Of a stretch of DNA of 64,000 bases, positions 51,101 through 64,000 are shown piece after piece. Every line of letters begins with the position of its first letter. The stretch's first letter is position 1. The stretch is from Oreocharis arfaki (taxonomy: Eukaryota > Chordata > Aves > Passeriformes > Paramythiidae). The notes beneath the pieces are model-generated. The model worked only from the letters and a program-made list of their open reading frames with translations, had not been told where the DNA came from and did not search any database. The translations under genes were made by a program, and so were the position numbers. Location: the NCBI GenBank assembly GCA_013398015.1, contig VZRR01007842.1:806001-870000 (forward strand), read 5' to 3'.

Positions 51101-54100
51101 CACAAAACACTTCCCAACACACCATTAAATATACTATCAAAGCAATAAAAAATTGCATTGAAGTGCTAAGCACTGAGGCAGCAGATACCTCCCTCATGAT
51201 CAGTACTCAAACTCTGTCTCATCCTTTGACCAAGTCTCAAAACTCAGCACAGGTTAATGGGTCATAAATACCCAGCTGCTCAGGGACAGCTTCTTTGCCT
51301 TATGTGCAAGCTGTTTCTACAAATGTCCACAAAAATGTATGAAGGCCTACTAAAATGTCTGGGAAATAACAGTGCACAAAGCTATTTGCCATCTACACGG
51401 TGGACAGAAGAAGGTCAAATTCAAACCATCACAAGAGGGAAGCAGTGGAGAAGTGCCTAGCAGTACATTGAAGGAGAAGGGAAAAGTTCAGCCTAGTCCT
51501 GCAAAGATGAACAAGCAGCAAGGAAAAATGCAGGGGGGAGGTTAAAGATCCTGCTGATCTGTCAAGTGACTGGCAGCAGAGTGGGGAGAAAAGAAAATGG
51601 AAATTTATCTGGGACTTTTCAGGTTCTCTCCAAGATTCAGATCACAGCTCTGCACACACAGCTCCAGAAGCAAATGGTTGCTCTCTCCTCACAATGCTCA
51701 TTTCAGTGGTATTCTGGGGTCTTAAATGCTTTTCTTTGAAAGATATAACACAAAGATATACAAAGAAGTGACAACATTGATATTCTTAAAGGGTTCAGAA
51801 CACAGCAATATGACAGAACTGAGATTGAAATCTAATGGGTATTTTTAGGCATACTATCTGTATGCAGTCTTCCAGTTTGGTTTAAGAATATTTGAAAGTC
51901 AGTGTTAGAAGTGCTGACTCACAAGTTTCTATCATATAATTGATAGTGAATTGTTTTAAGTAAATGTAATAATGAGCTGCAAAGTAAGACTTCTTACTCC
52001 TCTTGCTTTTATAAAACAACCTTTGCCACTAACAGAGGCTGCTACAAGTCATACCTTTACAGGAAAGACATAAATACTAATACATATAGAAGGCTTTTTA
52101 AAAGCCCACTGTTTCCTCAAGCGTCATGGAGAGGAAAAAAAAAAACAATCCATGAAGATTTATGAACAATTCTTTCTTGCGAAACTACAAATGTCAGAGT
52201 AAGGAAATTAATTTTGCCTTATTATCTAAGTCAAAATCGTTTGAATATCACAGCAATAGTGGATATAACTCTCCCACTGTTAATATCTTTCTGGATCCTC
52301 TATAATGGATCATGAGGACATATCAGCTTTGAAAAAAATTCAAGAAACATATTCTTCATTTTGTCCATTAGACAAAACAAGCCTGCTTACTAAAATCTTG
52401 TACTTAAACTCCATTCAGTATGTAGCCAGGAGAGCAGAAACTGAGTCAACAAATGTCTTAAATCCAAGAATTAAGTACTTGTAATTAAAAGTAGAAAAGT
52501 AAGTCACATAAATAATTCCCGAAAACTGGTTTTTTTAGGAAAAACAACCTCTCAATTTTTCTGCTTAAGCATCTTCCTCTCAGACTGACTTTGCTAGAAG
52601 ATAAACACTTCATTACAAAACATCAGGTTATGTCTCTCATACCAATGCCTTCTGCAAATTTAGCACTACCATACTTAGGTTACAATAAGATGGGATGCAA
52701 CCAAGATCAACCTCTAACAAGGAAAAGTATGCTTAATCAGCCTAAAATAGCTCTGTAAGTTCATCAATAAAATAATGAATAAAGGAAAACTAGATTACAT
52801 TCAGTGATGAGAGACAAATTGAATTTATTCCTGGCCATTGCAGCCGGCAAGATAAAATCAAATGAAAATGCAAATAGTAGGCCATGTGGGCACAGGAGAT
52901 GGCATAACATGAATATGGTTATCCCTATCACAGTTTTATTGTCATACTGGAGGTATGATAGTCAATTTAGATAGAAGAATGGCTTAAAGTGCTGCTCATT
53001 GACTAAGATTGGGACTACAGTGTTTGCTGAATCAAATAATTGTGAAGTTTACTTGATAACACATTTGTATGACTGATGAATAGGTTGGAAAAGGGGACTC
53101 AAATTCAGTCATCTCATAGAAAACAAAGAAATGAATAAAATCAAAAGATTCCTTAGTCATTCTCAGCATTATGAAGAAACCATGGAAATGACAAACACAG
53201 CAGGCACGAAGGCAGCAAGTCAGCATTTCATACAGATGGTTACAATGACTAGAATTGCAAGTCCTCAGAGAGCAACACAAGATACAGAAGGAGCTGACAG
53301 CACAGCACCCACACAACCAGCAGTAGGTACAGGAGCTCTTAAGTTCTCCTGAGCGTAACCACGAACTAGGTCTCTGGGTAAGAGAGCAGGTAAGACGGTG
53401 CATGATGAGGCAGCAACAAATACTCTAAGTGCTTCCATCTAAAAAGGCCTGGCAAAACAAAACATTGTCATTTTCCTGTTATTGCATGACAACAGGGAGT
53501 AGTACCTGACCAAATATTTGCTTCTAAGAGTGCAAATAAATTAACCTTTTTTATGGCAAAAAAAGCAGTAATGCAGTAAAGGTACATTACCTTCAGTTAC
53601 TAAACAAATCAGAGACTGTGGAATAATTTTGTCCTCCAAAGGGCTCCTCCACATTTAAACAGATCTATAGATATAGATAAATATCCTTCAGCCTGTAGAG
53701 CACCTCTATATATTCAGTAGGTTCAGTCTGACATTTCTCACCTTGCATTTTAGAGCAAGAAAACACGGCATATTCAAGAATGCTGGTGGGAACGAAAAAA
53801 ATACACCTCCTTGACATGAGAGCCAAAGCTTTTCATTTCAGCACTCAAGTGAATTTATTCATCCGAGAACCAGGGAATGCTAAATACTGTGCCCCTCATA
53901 GATGTTATTCCTGTATTAACTGTACTACACTAGAAGTACAGATACTGGCATTAACAGCGACTAGGCTTGCTCAGGCACCAGAGACCACGAAATCTTATCA
54001 GTTCGCTGCTTTATCTAAAGCAATTAGCTTTGTTGAGAGGCAAAGTTTATTAGCTCAAAGTAATGCTGTGCTTACAACACCAAATTGTTTCTAAGACTTC

Positions 54101-55142
54101 ATGTGTTACATCTGCAGAGAACTGATGAGCTGCATGAATATAAATCTACTCAGGAAGCACAATGCTATAAGATTTAGACTGACCTCAGAGGATATTCACA
54201 ATCATAACCATCTTCAAAGTAACCACACACCAAGAATGCAAAGAAGCTGACAACAAGACAAAAAAATGGAGTTGGTTTTAGACTAAAGAAATGGCAGCAA
54301 GCTACCCGCAAACAGACTCCACAGGAAAAATCTCTTTTTATTTTTTCAGTCTTATTTTTGTGGCAGCAAAGTCATTATATGCATATACATACATACAACC
54401 CAATAGGCACAGATTAGGACAGCTAAATATTCAAACCTGATTTACAGGTAATGTTTGCACATTTTTAAAGAGTTCGCAGGTTTTTCTCTCCTCTAAAAGT
54501 TGAGAGAAATGAATGAATTTTTCCTCCTCTACTCTATGATTTCTACCAATCAGTGGCATTCAAATGTGATCTGAACAGACTTGATGTATTTCTTGTAAGT
54601 GTGAATGCTAGACTGTATTAATGATGAGGCCTTTCATTGATTTACTGTAGCTTACTAAATAACACAGAATGAATGTATTGCATATGAGACTTTGCCCACA
54701 ACAACAGCAAACAGGATTCAAAATATCTGCAAGGGCAGCTTTCAAGGGACAGAAGGAATGAAAAGGAACCAAGAGTCCTCACTCCATTGTCAGCTAGTTG
54801 CCAATTTTTACCTCAAATAAATATATTTTACATACTTACAAAGGAACAACACATAACAGATTATCTCCTTTTAATTATCTTTCTTTTTACTATTATTAAG
54901 TAAGAATTGCAACTAAAGAACATTTTTCTTGATTTCACTTACTGCGTTCTACAGACAGGAGTGTGAGGTGGCACTACCTATGAGGTCAGCAGATGAGAGC
55001 TACAAGCATTTCTTGAACTTTAGTAAGGCAGACATGATTTAATGCCATATGTTGCTCACAAAACAGTTTTTGCATTACTGCAATGAGCACCTTTTTATAG
55101 CCCCATATCTAGATGAGAAAAGTGTTAGGTGGCTCAGAGTGT
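42164..55142. other. Unique noncoding DNA, 13 kb
   Basis: I find no gene or recognisable transposable element in this long stretch. The longest open frames are on the minus strand at 44159-44614 (151 codons, GTG first; about 140 from its ATG) and 45165-45560 (131 codons, ATG), and on the plus strand at 49733-50122 and 50125-50523, which lie next to each other in different frames. None has a domain, signal peptide or flanking signal I can support. Several short AT microsatellite-like patches occur (for example about 53661-53683). Confidence 0.5.
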
Positions 55143-55173
55143 TAAATAAATAAATAAATTCAATCAATCAATC
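55143..55173. repeat. Compound microsatellite (TAAA)4 - (CAAT)3
   Basis: Four TAAA units at 55143-55158 are followed by a CAAT-type run at 55161-55173. Seen directly. Confidence 0.85.
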
Positions 55174-58100
55174 TTGTTTATTGCTACTATACATATGTGA
55201 CCATCTTGTCTCACCACTCCTCTTGCTTCTTTTCCTTGACCTTCAGCTGCTCTGTGACATACTTCTGAGCTTCAGGCATCCTCCTACTTCTGAAGGTGGA
55301 ACATATAACCTTGGAAATAAAACTTAAGGACAAAGGAGCCCTACATCTTAGTGTATTTCTGCAGTTTTCTTTAAAATATATGCAAAGTAGGAAGGAAAAC
55401 CAGCCACCTTTGTATTTTGAAAAGCATCGCACCTGACCCAAAGCATCAAGTAGGAATCATTTTCCCTCTGATTAAAGTCAAGGATCTTAAAGTCAAGGAA
55501 ATAAAAATGGAAAACTTCTTCCATGCAAGAGCCCTGAAAGCATTTTTGCCTCTACTCTGATTATCGTCTGACTTAAAAAAATGCTGCTATTGGCCACTTC
55601 ATATTTCAATCGTTATTCATAGCCTCTTGTCTCATAAAATTTTTGTTACATCTGTACTTGTTCAAAAATATCAGATCTGGAAACAAGGCATGCAATGCAT
55701 GATTTGTGCTACAGCAGACAGAGGACAGCTGCCACAATTCCAGTCTGTTGTAGAGGGCTTTGCCTGCATTTATATTGCATTATTACCTTCTGTCATGAGA
55801 ATCTGGTTGAATACTTATCCAGGCTCTAACACATCTTCAGCTGCTCCCCAAAGAACAACCTTAACAACCCGTTCCACAACATCTGTCAGCCCCATAGACT
55901 GGAATGACCATGTTTTCAACACTCAGCCCTGCAATCACATCTGCTGGAAACAAGTGTCTGAACTGAAAGCCATTGCTTGATTTCTGAAGAGCACCTCAGG
56001 ACTTTTCAAATCTTCTCAAGAGAGCCAAGGACTACTGATGACGATGAACACCCATCCTCCTGCCCATTACAAAGGTTTCCTCCCGTTGCCTCTATCCTAG
56101 CGGACAAACTAGTGAGAGATTTCCTAAGGAGCCTATCAGCATAACCTCTGCAGCTTAAACCTACACAGGAGCACATAACCAGCAACAAGAGTTTGCATAC
56201 ACAGAAATCATGAATGCAAGATCACATTCCTGTAATACCAGACAAAAAAACCTATCCATCTCCTACCCAGGGAATACCTGTGTAAGTACAGTAATTTCCT
56301 GTACTAGTTTTTTTGCTGCTCTTTGAATGCAAGCTGTACTACATAAAGGCTTCAGGAGTAGACAGAGAGGATGCTCCCACACCCACCCATGCCATGAGTT
56401 AAGCTAATAAGGAAAACAAAAAGGCAAGCTGCAGGACTGTGGTCCACTGGGGAATACATAGCCCCACCAGGAAGCCCAGTCAATGGCTAATACCAGCATA
56501 AGAAACCCTGGCTGACAGGGCGGTATGATATCAATTCCAGCAGAAAAAAATCTTTTGGTCTAGCTGCTTTCATTTTCACTTCATTCTCTTCAAAAGACAA
56601 GACTCTTTCTAGGTATTTTTCCTGGTTAAAAATCAGTTCAAAGTTTACTGAAAAACTCTAGGAAAATTTTCAAGAGTGCTGCTATTTTTCACTGAGCCCC
56701 ACTGTTAGCAGTAGATATTCAAATTACCAATTTGCAGAACCTCATATTCCTACTAGGATGCTCCAAATTCCAAAGCACTAGCATAAAAGCAGATACTAAT
56801 ATTACCTTGATAATTGATACTGAAAAAGCAATGTTGTACATGTGTTAATGGCTCATCTGTCAGGCGATAAGGTAGAAAGAAGTAAAACCTGCAATTCACT
56901 CTATAAGGCAAGCATTCTTAAATTTAGTAGAATAGGAATAGGAGTTTTTTTGAACAATCAATAGAACCAAAATCTGGGTGAATTTTCCCAACAATATTCA
57001 GAGAATACCCAAATCCCAAANGTGAAGTGGTAAATTTACATTTTTTTTTTTTTAGAACTGTTTGTTTTAATCCTTTTGAGAGCTGATCACACAATAAGAG
57101 GCTCATATGATCTGAGAGCTAAGGCAACACGTTCTTTGACTTTCAACAGAACATAGGATCTGTCAAGACCAATAGACAAAGTAAACCAGCCTTCTGATGC
57201 CAATAGTAGAAGGCTTGAACACAAATCATTCCCTTGAAAAATCGATAAAGATACAAAATATAACAGCTACTCCAGGAAAGGGTATGACAGCTGTGGGTGG
57301 TATAACCTCCTCCAGGCTTCAAGAAACATCCCATAGCCTGGGAAGGAGTCAGGGTGCAGCAAGATACTTGGCTACTAAAATGAGGTTATAGATAGCGAGC
57401 CAACCAGTGTGATGAGGGTATAACTGCTGAGTCCATTGGCGTGAAGAACTCTAAACTCAGCCTCACCCACTGGAGCTGCATTTCTGTTGCTATAGGATGA
57501 ACTTGACAGTATGTCGGCTTCTGCTCAGCTCCAAGAACCCAGGGGTAAGGCAAATCCCTCCTCTTCAGTTAAAATTTGATGGAGCTGGCACTGCCCACAC
57601 TCCCAGGAGAGACTCTTCTCACCTTTCTGAGCCTCACACTCACTCCACACAAACTTAGGAAAGCTTGAAGGAAGCCATAATGCTGCCTTAGAGACTTGAG
57701 AGGGCAGACAGCTAAACAGGGAGGGCAGAAACATGCGTGCTCTCATCTAAAAAAGTTCTAAGCCATTCTTTAATCAACAAACATGTAATAGCAGTCTTGA
57801 TCTTAGGTAGGTCTAACCATTACACAGAAAGGGAAAAAGCCAGATGCATATTTCTCTTGGAAATTTGCAGGAGCATTAAGCTGGAAACATTATCTGCACA
57901 TGTAACAGCACTCAGCTCATCTCAAGCACCTTGCAATGCATGTGCATGACACCAACCAGCAACTTCTCACTGACACTAGTTTTAATTTGCTTAAAATTAT
58001 GACCTCTAGATTCACACACTAACAAGAAACTTTTATTTCCCTCCGTTTGAAATAATTATATAAATATCACTGAATTTCATACCGATAAATACATGTTCAA

Positions 58101-59766
58101 AGCCACAAACGAGATACATTTCGTGATTCAATAGAGGGAACAAAAAGGCAGAAAAAAAGAACCTGATGCTGTTAAAATCTTGTGATTTCATCCCCGTCTA
58201 TTCAGCTCAATGTTTTCAAATACTTATAGCTACCGACACTATGTTGACAAAAGTTTCCAGTATAATTGTCATTAAGTTCTTATTGTTTCCAAAGACAAAA
58301 CCTTACAACAAACTTTTGATGTCCAAAGATCACCAGAAACGGCTAAAACCCATCTTCCCACAGTAATCTCCAGAGTGCTAAAACCCATGCCTACCTCAAA
58401 AAAAGACAGCTTGAATCCCTGATAACACTTGTCTTAAGATACACTGACAATCATATCATGCCAGTAATACTGCATGGCTTATCTGAGAAAGCTTGAGATG
58501 AGCCATTGCCACAAAGCTCAAAACAATCCTCCAAGAGCACCTTGAAAGGTAGGGAGGGACTAGGGCAGCACACCTATGCTGCAGTCCCTGCACAACTGAT
58601 TCACCCATTAAAGTACTCAGTTACATCAGGAACATCCATCTTGCGCTTTTCCATCTGGCACAATTCCCCAGAATTAGCCACATCCCAGGAAAGTCCAGAG
58701 CCTTAGCCACGTTAGGGCACTGAGGACTGTTTAAATTCGGCAAAAAACCTGATGAATTATGTCTCCACCCATCCATCTATTTAGGGAACCATTACAATCC
58801 AATCTATATTGCGTTACTCTGCTCTCGTGTTCAACCTCTTTGTATTAAAGCCTCACTCCACAGAATTAGGAGTATTTTCTCCCTTACCATGGACTTGCCA
58901 AAGACAGTTTGGGGGAGGTCTCCTAGTGCATTCAGAGTTTCTTCAACACACCTTAATCCACCTTAACACACATCTTCACACAAGACACCTTCACCCATTA
59001 AACTTTGCCATGCATTTCTGCACATGAACAAGCTTTAAATAAGCAGCTTCTCAGGTTTATCACTACCTTTCCTACCACTTCTCCTCTTCCCCACCAAACA
59101 ATAAGAAATTCTCAGAGGTTTGGTTTTTTTTTTCAGATGGGCTCAGTATCAAGCAGAATAGAGCAGTGGAAAAAGGATTCATTTTATGACATTTTGCAAA
59201 GTCTGAAAAACTCCAGTTTATGGAGGAACTTAACAGAAGTTCATCTGAGTAATATAAATTACAGAGGCTTTCACTAGCAAAAGCAGTGGAATTAGAGTGG
59301 TGTTCATTTGGTTGGGGATTTTTTAATCTCTCAATATATTCCTGGGAGGGAACCATACCAAATGGGGACATGAGACACAGAGTTGGTAAATATTGTAACA
59401 ATAAGCTTTGCATTTACTTGATTACTTGTGGTGTCTTTTTTCCCGTGGGTACAGAGGAAACAGCAAGGGATAAAGGACGGCTCATTTGCTTGTTGTCATT
59501 GCCCTTCATATCCTCCTCTCTTTCTCTGTTGAAGGCTGCTGAGCTACTGCCCCAGACGCAACAGCAGCATGGTTCAATAGATCGTATAAACAACGGTGTG
59601 CAGGCAGTGTTCTGCAGCAGCAACATCAGAGCTCCCTGCTCCCATCTCTCCCACAGGCTAGGAATGCATCAGTCCTCTCACCTACATTGCTTTTACTGGT
59701 CTGGCAGCTTGTCTGCTGCCTTGCTCCCAGCAGGCATTAGAACAACACAGAACTTCTTGAATATTC
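55174..59766. other. Unique noncoding DNA
   Basis: No supported gene. There is one ambiguous base (n) at 57021 and a T13 run at 57041-57053. A polypyrimidine tract ending in CAG at 59123-59137 resembles a splice acceptor, but the following open stretch is not recognisable as an exon. A 168-codon plus-strand open frame at 59286-59792 begins at GTG and has no domain. Confidence 0.5.
57021..57021. other. Ambiguous base (n)
   Basis: A single undetermined base, 20 bp upstream of a T13 run. Most likely an unresolved sequencing or assembly position. Confidence 0.95.
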
Positions 59767-60110
59767 AGAGAATCACAAAACAAAAGGTCTAGGAGCTTAC
59801 CCAAGACTAATCCCCTCAGGGAAGACCACTAGACACAAATCATTCATGACAGTTTCGTCCCACCTCTTCTTATCAGCCTCCAATGAGGAAGTCACACCTT
59901 TCCTAGGCAACCTAATCCATCACTAAGCTCTCTTAGTGGTTACTTTTCTCACCTAAGCCTAGAGGAATCTCTCGTGCTACAGGGTTGTCCCGTTATTTCT
60001 TGCAGTGCCCAGTACAACCATAGAGAAAAAATGTTTCCTGTCATTTTCATTTTCATAATCCAATCTTCTCCTGATTAAGTCTGCTCTTGAGAGCAAAGTC
60101 TCTCAAGTGC
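59767..60110 (-). mobile_element. Ancient CR1/L3-like LINE fragment, antisense
   Basis: A CR1-type start (CAGAGAATCACAAAACAAAA, about 59767) is followed by CACACCTTTCCTAGGCAACC, TAATCCATCACTAAGCTCTC, TTAGTGGTTACTTTTCTCAC, CTAAGCCTAGAGGAATCTCT and GTTGTCCCGTTATTTCTTGC. This is the antisense CR1 order 'cctttctaggcaacctgttcc ... cactgttagaaagtttttcctaa ... aatctcc ... gtcctgttatttcttg'. It then runs into a part resembling the 'ccatagagaa' and 'aatcttctcctgattaa' segments typical of older CR1/L3. Similarity is weak and gapped, so it is much older than the copies at 28 kb and 37 kb. Family assignment within CR1/L3 is uncertain. Confidence 0.65.
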
Positions 60111-61070
60111 CCCTTGCTGATTTTGCTCTGGATTCTCCACATTTTTCTTTGGGCTCCAAGTCTCAAAGAAGACATCACACTAAACAGAAGATGTAACAAT
60201 GCTGACTGCTAGGGTTATTCATGCCTTACATGTATCCCTCCTGTTTCTGGTTCTGCTCACCAGTGAGAACATCATGGTTTGGCAGCAGTCATGAAAATAT
60301 ACACTTTTTTTAAAAAAGCCTGTGCTTGCCCCATGGGAAATCTGAGAGAAGAAAAAGCATGTTAGAGGATAGGCTATGTGTTTCACCACCAAAGCTCAGA
60401 GACTGAAGAAGCAGAGCTTAAATTTACAGAGTTGTTAACACTATCCTCTTGTTCTTCAACAGCTGGAAACAGAGTCAGCAGACTGAGCATCTTAACTTGA
60501 CATTCCAGCCTCCTTCCTCACTTTACCAGCTGAGTACATTGCTAATGCTTCTCTTGCTACTTCTGGAAACAGACAAGCAGCCTAGCTGTGTAAACCCAGT
60601 GCCAAGTCCCATAGCAGGACCATCTCTTCTCAAGCATGGTCAAAAGCAGTGAAGTGCCTTGATATGAACAGTTCCCAGTTTCTTAGCTTCTCCCAGCTTG
60701 CTGACAGCAGTGAAGTGGCAAGTGGAATAGGCACCTTAAGTCACAACAGAAAGAACAACAGCAGAGGGAGACTATCTGTCACTTCTGGAACACGGATCAT
60801 CAGTGTTATGTACTAGGGCAAAGAGTCGACTGAATGTTTTGCCCGTTCTGTACCTCCTGATCCACAGCACTGCATGGCAGTAGTGCCCAAAACCAGGTCA
60901 TCTAAAACTAAGGTCTTACAGATAATGAGAGAGAATATCTTATGGATAATAAGGAAGAATAACTGAATGGCTTTACAGAACTGTAACATCTCCACTTGCC
61001 TTCCCTCAGCCAGGCAGAAGGGCTTCCACCATGCCTTTCCTTTCAATTATGCTTTCAGCCTTCATAAAGC
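60111..61070. other. Noncoding spacer
   Basis: Unique sequence between two CR1 fragments; nothing further recognised. Confidence 0.5.
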
Positions 61071-61140
61071 AGAATCATAGAATATACTGAGTCGGAAGGG
61101 ACCCATTGATGCCTTGAGTTTTAACTTCTATATTTTTCAA
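61071..61140 (-). mobile_element. Short CR1 LINE 3' tail, antisense
   Basis: AGAATCATAGAATATACTGA followed by GTCGGAAGGGACCCATTGAT is the reverse complement of the extreme 3' end of a CR1 subfamily whose antisense tail reads 'gaatcacagaatactgagttggaagggaccca'. Similarity fades after about 61115. A very short, 5'-truncated insertion. Confidence 0.8.
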
Positions 61141-64000
61141 ATCCTGTACTGCCTAGTGTATAACTCTGAAGTTTCTTGTAGCCTGTTGACTTCTGCTCTC
61201 TCATGCTAGCTAGACATAACAAAGCCTCTCCAAGCCTGCTCTCCAAGGACACTCAGACCATCTCAGGCCCAAAAAGTATAAACCAAGACTCTGAGAGAGG
61301 AACAAGCTTGGGGAAATTACATCATTAACTGAAGCTTTAATTGGAGAATTAACCCTGATATGCAAATGAACCAAACTTTTAAAAGTGTGAAGAGCTCATG
61401 ACCAGTCATCCGTCTTGGGATCCTTCTTGGATGCAGCCTTTGGCTCCCCAGGGTGTACCTTTGAAGGCCTTTCAAAAAAATACCTATCTCTATTCCCTTA
61501 TTCCTGTCTAGTCTCTGGTTTTTAGGTGGCCACTTCAGGCATCACCATCAGGATCATCAATCCAAATAAAATCCTGTTGCTACCCCTGGCAGGCTGGGAC
61601 ACCAACCCCTCTTATCTTTTTTCAGGCCTGCTGACAACAAGCACCTGCTTCCTCCAGCTGAGCTCTTGATGGTTCCAGAGACAAGTGATAAGCCTCAGGC
61701 AAGGATCTGACCAGCCCTCTCAGCTACACTTTCAGAGCTAAGGTTCTCAGACACTGACTTATCGACCACTCTCCCCCAAGTTTCTGCAAATCCAGAAAAT
61801 TATTAGAAGACCAAGTGCATCTAGGGCTAGTTCGGGAATGTTTATCCACACTCTCAATAGAGTTTGTACTAGGACTTAGATTAATTTGTATGCCATATAT
61901 TGCACTCTAAAGCTCATGTTTATTCCCATATATGTGAGCCCCAAGCCACCCTTCCTGTCCATCTCAAAGAATAGCGAAACAAATACTTAAGTTTAGAAAC
62001 ATTGCACTTCCACAGATCCATTAAGCAAAACTGAAAGTGTATGAATAATTTAACAAGGGACTCAGAGAAAAAAAATTACATTTGAAGTAACCTTGAAGTA
62101 ACCTGTTTTTCTGTAACCTTAAATACTGAAGAAATAGAAGACATCGCTGCCATGTCCCCAAACTTGGGAATACAACTAGTTGGCCTGTCCAGATTCCAGT
62201 ACAATTGGCAACTAGCAACCTCTTCACATATATCTTCCCAATATTTTCAAGTATCTTTTGCCTTCTCTTTAATTTCTTGTCCCTAACTGTTGTTGTTCAC
62301 TATTAAATAGTAGTTATGATTTACTCTGGAAGCAACTGAGTATCCGTGCTATCAGTGGAATATCTCTATATATTACGTATTATTATGCATTACTATTTCC
62401 TCCAAAGGAGCATCTGTTAACCAAGACATGAATTCTTGTGAATAAATGCTGCTGGATTTTGGGGTGTGTATGTGTGCCCTATACAGAGACCCGTGCATGT
62501 TTGCCTGTGTGTGTTTCTACATAGGCAGATAAACATACGCAATATATATGTCACAAAAATGCACATGAGAATAAGTTAGAAAAATTTATCAAGGAAAGAT
62601 GTGTCAACTCTCTGAAACATGGAGGTGATACTGCTCTGAACAGAATGAATATTGGGCCTTAACTATCACTGGTAACCAGAGATTTAACAGTTTCTGTTAA
62701 CAGCCCACTGAAATGTGTGTGAACTCTTGTCCCACGAAATAGTCCATGACTCCTATATCATTTCTCAAGCAAAGGTCACCACATCAGTTTTAACAAAGCT
62801 TCCTGATTTCTATGTGTTTTCAGTGAAATGACTGCAGAGAAAAATCCGTACAAGAGTGGAGCCTGGGAGACTCAGCAGGAAGCCTGGCTTGCAGTCCATT
62901 TTTCCTGCAGTCATCAAGCTTAAAGTGCTTGCACAGAAGCAGGTCTTAGTTGTTTCAGCAGCTGCTGCTCCTTAAAATGTTACGACCTAGAATAAGGTAG
63001 AGTTTAAAAACACTTTTCAGGGGATGAAATTATGAAAAAGCCTTCTCGGACGATGAGAGAAACCCACTGTAATGAGGAAAGTGTTTTGTTCAACCAGCAA
63101 AGGACAATACAAACCTTGCTGGCATTCGCAGTACAGTTCTGACTTTTGGATATAAGGTCTGAAAACTTATCTTCCGGTCTTCAGATATTCTTAGTTCACT
63201 TGTGCGGCAACAGCATGCACTGGCCTTTATTTTGCCATGGGAGAAGACAAGTTGACATTGTTTAAAATAACATTTACCTACACTGTAGGCACCTAAAAGC
63301 ACCAAAATACACAGCCAGACTGAGCTTTCATGGAGCTAAAGTGGATACGGATTTAAATTTTAAATTATGTTTTAAGTTGAATCCTGTTCCATAAATTCCT
63401 CACTGCAGGGAAACTTTTTACATGAGAAACCTTTCAAGAGGTTTTCAGAACTTGAGCAAGAAAAAAAATGATACATAGAACATGGTTTAGTGAGCATCCA
63501 AACAATAAAAAAGATTACAAACATCAAGAGGAGGTAATGCTTAATTTGAATTGTTGTATGATGAACAAACTTTCAAGATCTTGAACCACTCAAAGGCTAA
63601 TTTGATGTCTTTTTGTATGATAAAAAAAGAAAATATGTAATAAAACACTTAAAAATTCTAAGCTGCATAGGCAGGGCTTCCTGCAGATTTGACATAACAG
63701 AAAAGAAGTTCATTATGTGTGTTTTGTACCTCTAAACCAGCATGCCACTTCGAGTTTTTTAGACAAGTGAAATAAGGAAACAAAACACGGAAAAAAGAAA
63801 TGGTAAATACTAGCACACACAAATTTTGTCTCTTGGATTCACATCACTTCTGTTACTGAAGTGATGGACATTGTTCTAACTTTAACACATCTGTATAAAT
63901 GAAGAGAAATCATAAGCAAAACCAATATCAATATTGTTACAACATGGGTCAGGTTTCAGCGATCTTTTCAATTAAGTTTTAGCAAATATTTCTCAGTAAC
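61141..64000. other. Unique noncoding DNA
   Basis: No gene recognised. It contains a perfect 11-bp tandem duplication (62082-62103) and a short GT-rich patch (about 62462-62475). The window ends in AT-rich DNA. Confidence 0.5.
62082..62103. repeat. Perfect 11-bp tandem duplication
   Basis: TTGAAGTAACC occurs twice without a gap (62082-62092, 62093-62103). A further TGTAACCTT nearby may be a degenerate echo. Consistent with simple slippage. Confidence 0.85.

Noticed and set aside
59123..59277. Polypyrimidine tract plus CAG followed by an open stretch, as a splice acceptor and exon
   Set aside because: Such tracts are frequent in AT-rich DNA. No donor site with matching frame and no recognisable peptide was found.
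1..64000. CRISPR arrays, operons, rRNA genes, intact tRNA genes, integrated viral coding regions
   Set aside because: None was seen on either strand. The sequence has the character of vertebrate noncoding DNA.

Overview
The window looks like nuclear DNA of a bird, or at least of a sauropsid. The main evidence is at least seven fragments of CR1-type LINEs. They show the avian hallmarks: 3' ends built from ATTCTATG/ATTCTGTG-like octamers, the GGTTGGAAGGGACC-like stretch in antisense copies, and in one case the internal reverse-transcriptase region. There is also one LTR-like element with a compact TATA/AATAAA layout, one MIR-like ancient SINE, AT-rich unique sequence, scattered homopolymers and one ambiguous base. 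There is no sign of prokaryotic organisation: no operons and no long open frames. No species can be named from the sequence.

The 64 kb holds no protein-coding gene that I can support. The longest open frames (about 100 to 208 codons) are explained by a tandem repeat whose period is divisible by three, by GC-rich or low-stop composition, or by chance. Several of them lack an ATG start. The window is best read as intergenic or deep-intronic DNA. A single exon-like open stretch touches the left edge, but it is weak.

Layout. 1-8.4 kb: unique noncoding DNA with a short hairpin. 8.38-8.72 kb: probable solo LTR with three CCAAT boxes, a TATA box and a polyadenylation signal. About 9.5 kb: a weak tRNA-like SINE head. 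10.7-11.2 kb: 3' end of a sense CR1. 11.2-23.8 kb: mostly unique DNA, with a cluster of overlapping unrecognised open frames (15.2-15.9 kb), an A23 tract, and a possible decayed coding sequence on the minus strand (21.1-21.8 kb). 23.76-24.03 kb: an antisense CR1 split by a sense CR1 tail. 26.09-26.55 kb: a CpG-rich island with promoter-like motifs. 27.08-27.54 kb: three copies of a 150-bp unit. 27.94-28.22 kb: antisense CR1. 36.0-37.0 kb: a sense CR1 pol remnant abutting an antisense CR1 tail. 38.77-38.86 kb: MIR-like SINE. 42.01-42.16 kb: a strongly strand-asymmetric T/G tract. 42.2-59.8 kb: unique DNA. 59.8-61.1 kb: an ancient CR1/L3-like fragment and a short younger CR1 tail. 61.1-64 kb: unique DNA.

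I found no convincing new biological system. The items most worth checking are the CpG-rich promoter-like patch, the 150-bp triplication, the solo LTR, the nested CR1 and the unidentified coding-like stretch near 21.5 kb.
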